The notes under the pieces were generated by a model. It saw nothing but the letters and a program-made list of their open reading frames with translations, was not told the origin of the DNA and ran no database searches. From NCBI GenBank assembly GCA_015654635.1, contig JAATGP010000072.1:1-64000 (forward strand): a stretch of 64,000 nt of DNA, written 5' to 3'. Source of the DNA: Alphaproteobacteria bacterium. Lineage in GTDB: Bacteria; Pseudomonadota; Alphaproteobacteria; Micropepsales; Micropepsaceae. Shown here piece after piece: positions 63,111 to 64,000 of this stretch (its first letter is position 1; each line of letters begins with the position of its first letter). Position numbers and translations under genes: made by a program.

Positions 63111-64000
63111 TCAAATCTCGTCATAAAGCCGCCGCAGCAGCGCGGGCAGTTGTTCGGGAATATCTTCGGCAATAAGGCCGGGACCAAATTCGCTGGCGGC
63201 CAAGCCGTGCAGCCAAGCAGCGGCAGAAGCGGCCAGGAAGGGCGCCATCTGTTGCGCCAAGAGGCCCAGAATGAACCCCGCCAAAACGTCGCCGGAGCCT
63301 GCGGTCGCCAGCCAAGGCGGTGCATTGGTGTTGACCACGACGCGGCCATCAGGGTCGGCAATGACCGTGTCGGGACCTTTCAGCAGCACGACGCAGCCGG
63401 CGCGGTTCGCCGCCACCCGCACCGCCGCGATGCGGCTTGGCGACGTCTCGAGCAGCTTGGGAAACAGCCTCTCGAACTCGCCCTCGTGCGGAGTGAGAAC
63501 ATGGGCGGCGGTCAATTGCTTGAATAACTCTTCGGGATCATCGCGAAAGACGCTGAGCGCGTCGGCATCGAACACCGCAGCAGCCTCACTCTCCACCACC
63601 GCTTCGACGAAATCTTTGGTGCGCTCGCCAAGGCCAAGCCCCGGCCCCAGCGCAACGGCGTTGTAACGCTCATCTTGGAGCAAGGCCGCAAGCCCGCTGG
63701 GCCCCTCGATGGCTTTGATCATGATCGCAGTGAGATGCTTGGCGTTGACATCCACAGCATCCAGCCCGCTCGCCACGCTGACGAGCCCTGCCCCGATGCG
63801 CAGTGCGCCGCGGGCGGCCAGGCGCGCCGCACCCGTGGCGTGCGCCGGTCCCGATACCACCACGGCGTGACCGCGCGAATATTTGTGCCCCAGCGGGCTC
63901 GGCTTGGGATAGGCCTTGCCCCAGAACCGCTCGCTATTGATCCAAATGCTGGGCTTGATCGCGTCCAAAGCATTTTGCGGAATGCCGATATCGGCCAGCA
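63111..64000 (-). CDS. nnrD: NAD(P)H-hydrate repair enzyme, dehydratase part (window edge)
   Basis: The C-terminal carbohydrate-kinase-like domain of the ADP-dependent NAD(P)HX dehydratase: GHKYSRGHAVVVSGPAHATG, VALGPGLGLGERTKDFV, HVLTPHEGEFERLFP and WLATAGSGDVLAGFILG (catalytic Asp). Upstream codons (LADIGIPQNALDAIKPSIW) run in frame off the window edge, as in the fused epimerase-dehydratase form, so the gene is partial here and no start is assigned. Confidence 0.9.
   Translation of the reverse strand, partial: LADIGIPQNALDAIKPSIWINSERFWGKAYPKPSPLGHKYSRGHAVVVSGPAHATGAARLAARGALRIGAGLVSVASGLDAVDVNAKHLTAIMIKAIEGPSGLAALLQDERYNAVALGPGLGLGERTKDFVEAVVESEAAAVFDADALSVFRDDPEELFKQLTAAHVLTPHEGEFERLFPKLLETSPSRIAAVRVAANRAGCVVLLKGPDTVIADPDGRVVVNTNAPPWLATAGSGDVLAGFILGLLAQQMAPFLAASAAAWLHGLAASEFGPGLIAEDIPEQLPALLRRLYDEI

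Noticed and set aside
1-64000. CRISPR arrays
   Set aside because: No regularly spaced direct repeats and no cas-like genes were seen.

Overview
The window looks like the chromosome of an alphaproteobacterium. The right end carries, on the minus strand, tRNA-Leu(UAG), trigger factor (tig), clpP, clpX, lon and hupB, followed by a tRNA-Val(UAC) downstream of hupB, which is a common alphaproteobacterial layout. A UrcA-family protein and a Trb-type integrative element fit the same group. No species assignment is possible from sequence reading alone.

Region 1 (1-17.5 kb) is an exopolysaccharide locus. It has a WecA-like initiating phosphoglycosyl transferase, a Wzx-type flippase, a Wzy/WaaL-type polymerase or ligase, a Wzc-type tyrosine autokinase, a Wza-type export lipoprotein-like protein, an outer-membrane beta-barrel, a GT2 and a WecG/TagA glycosyltransferase, a methyltransferase, a GDP-mannose 3,5-epimerase-like enzyme and a NusG/RfaH-type antiterminator. 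Together these genes would make a nucleotide sugar, build lipid-linked repeats, flip, polymerise and export them. An FkbM methyltransferase at the left edge is cut by an IS5-family insertion. A LapG-like cysteine proteinase and a PPP phosphatase close the region.

Region 2 (17,622-49,755) is a ~32-kb integrative element inserted in the anticodon arm of tRNA-Val(UAC). The two tRNA halves lie at its ends and share a 19-bp core. A 20-bp direct repeat flanks the element just inside both ends. The element carries its own intact tRNA-Val(UAC) 190 bp inside the right end. Cargo from left to right: tyrosine integrase, HigBA-type toxin-antitoxin, an IS3 remnant, a two-gene Gabija-like defence system, a traG/trb type IV secretion operon, ArdC antirestriction protein, XRE and DUF2285 regulators, a row of small unknown genes, and a decaying defence region (WYL regulator, truncated HsdR, truncated TPR nuclease-like protein), ending with an AlpA-type excisionase-like gene.

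The conjugation module is damaged in two visible ways. A clean 2,137-bp inversion (31,259-33,395) splits trbB and trbE; flipping it back restores both reading frames exactly. An in-frame deletion has fused the start of a ParB-like gene to a TraG lacking its N-terminal membrane segment. No relaxase is present, so the element is probably not self-transmissible as it stands.

Region 3 (49.8-64 kb) is the core chromosome: a membrane protein/XRE pair with tandem operators, hupB-lon-clpX-clpP, a DUF2975/XRE operon, an aldo-keto reductase, UrcA, tig, tRNA-Leu, a GNAT acetyltransferase, a second HigBA-type pair, a Nudix hydrolase and the 3' part of an NAD(P)H-hydrate repair enzyme that runs off the window.
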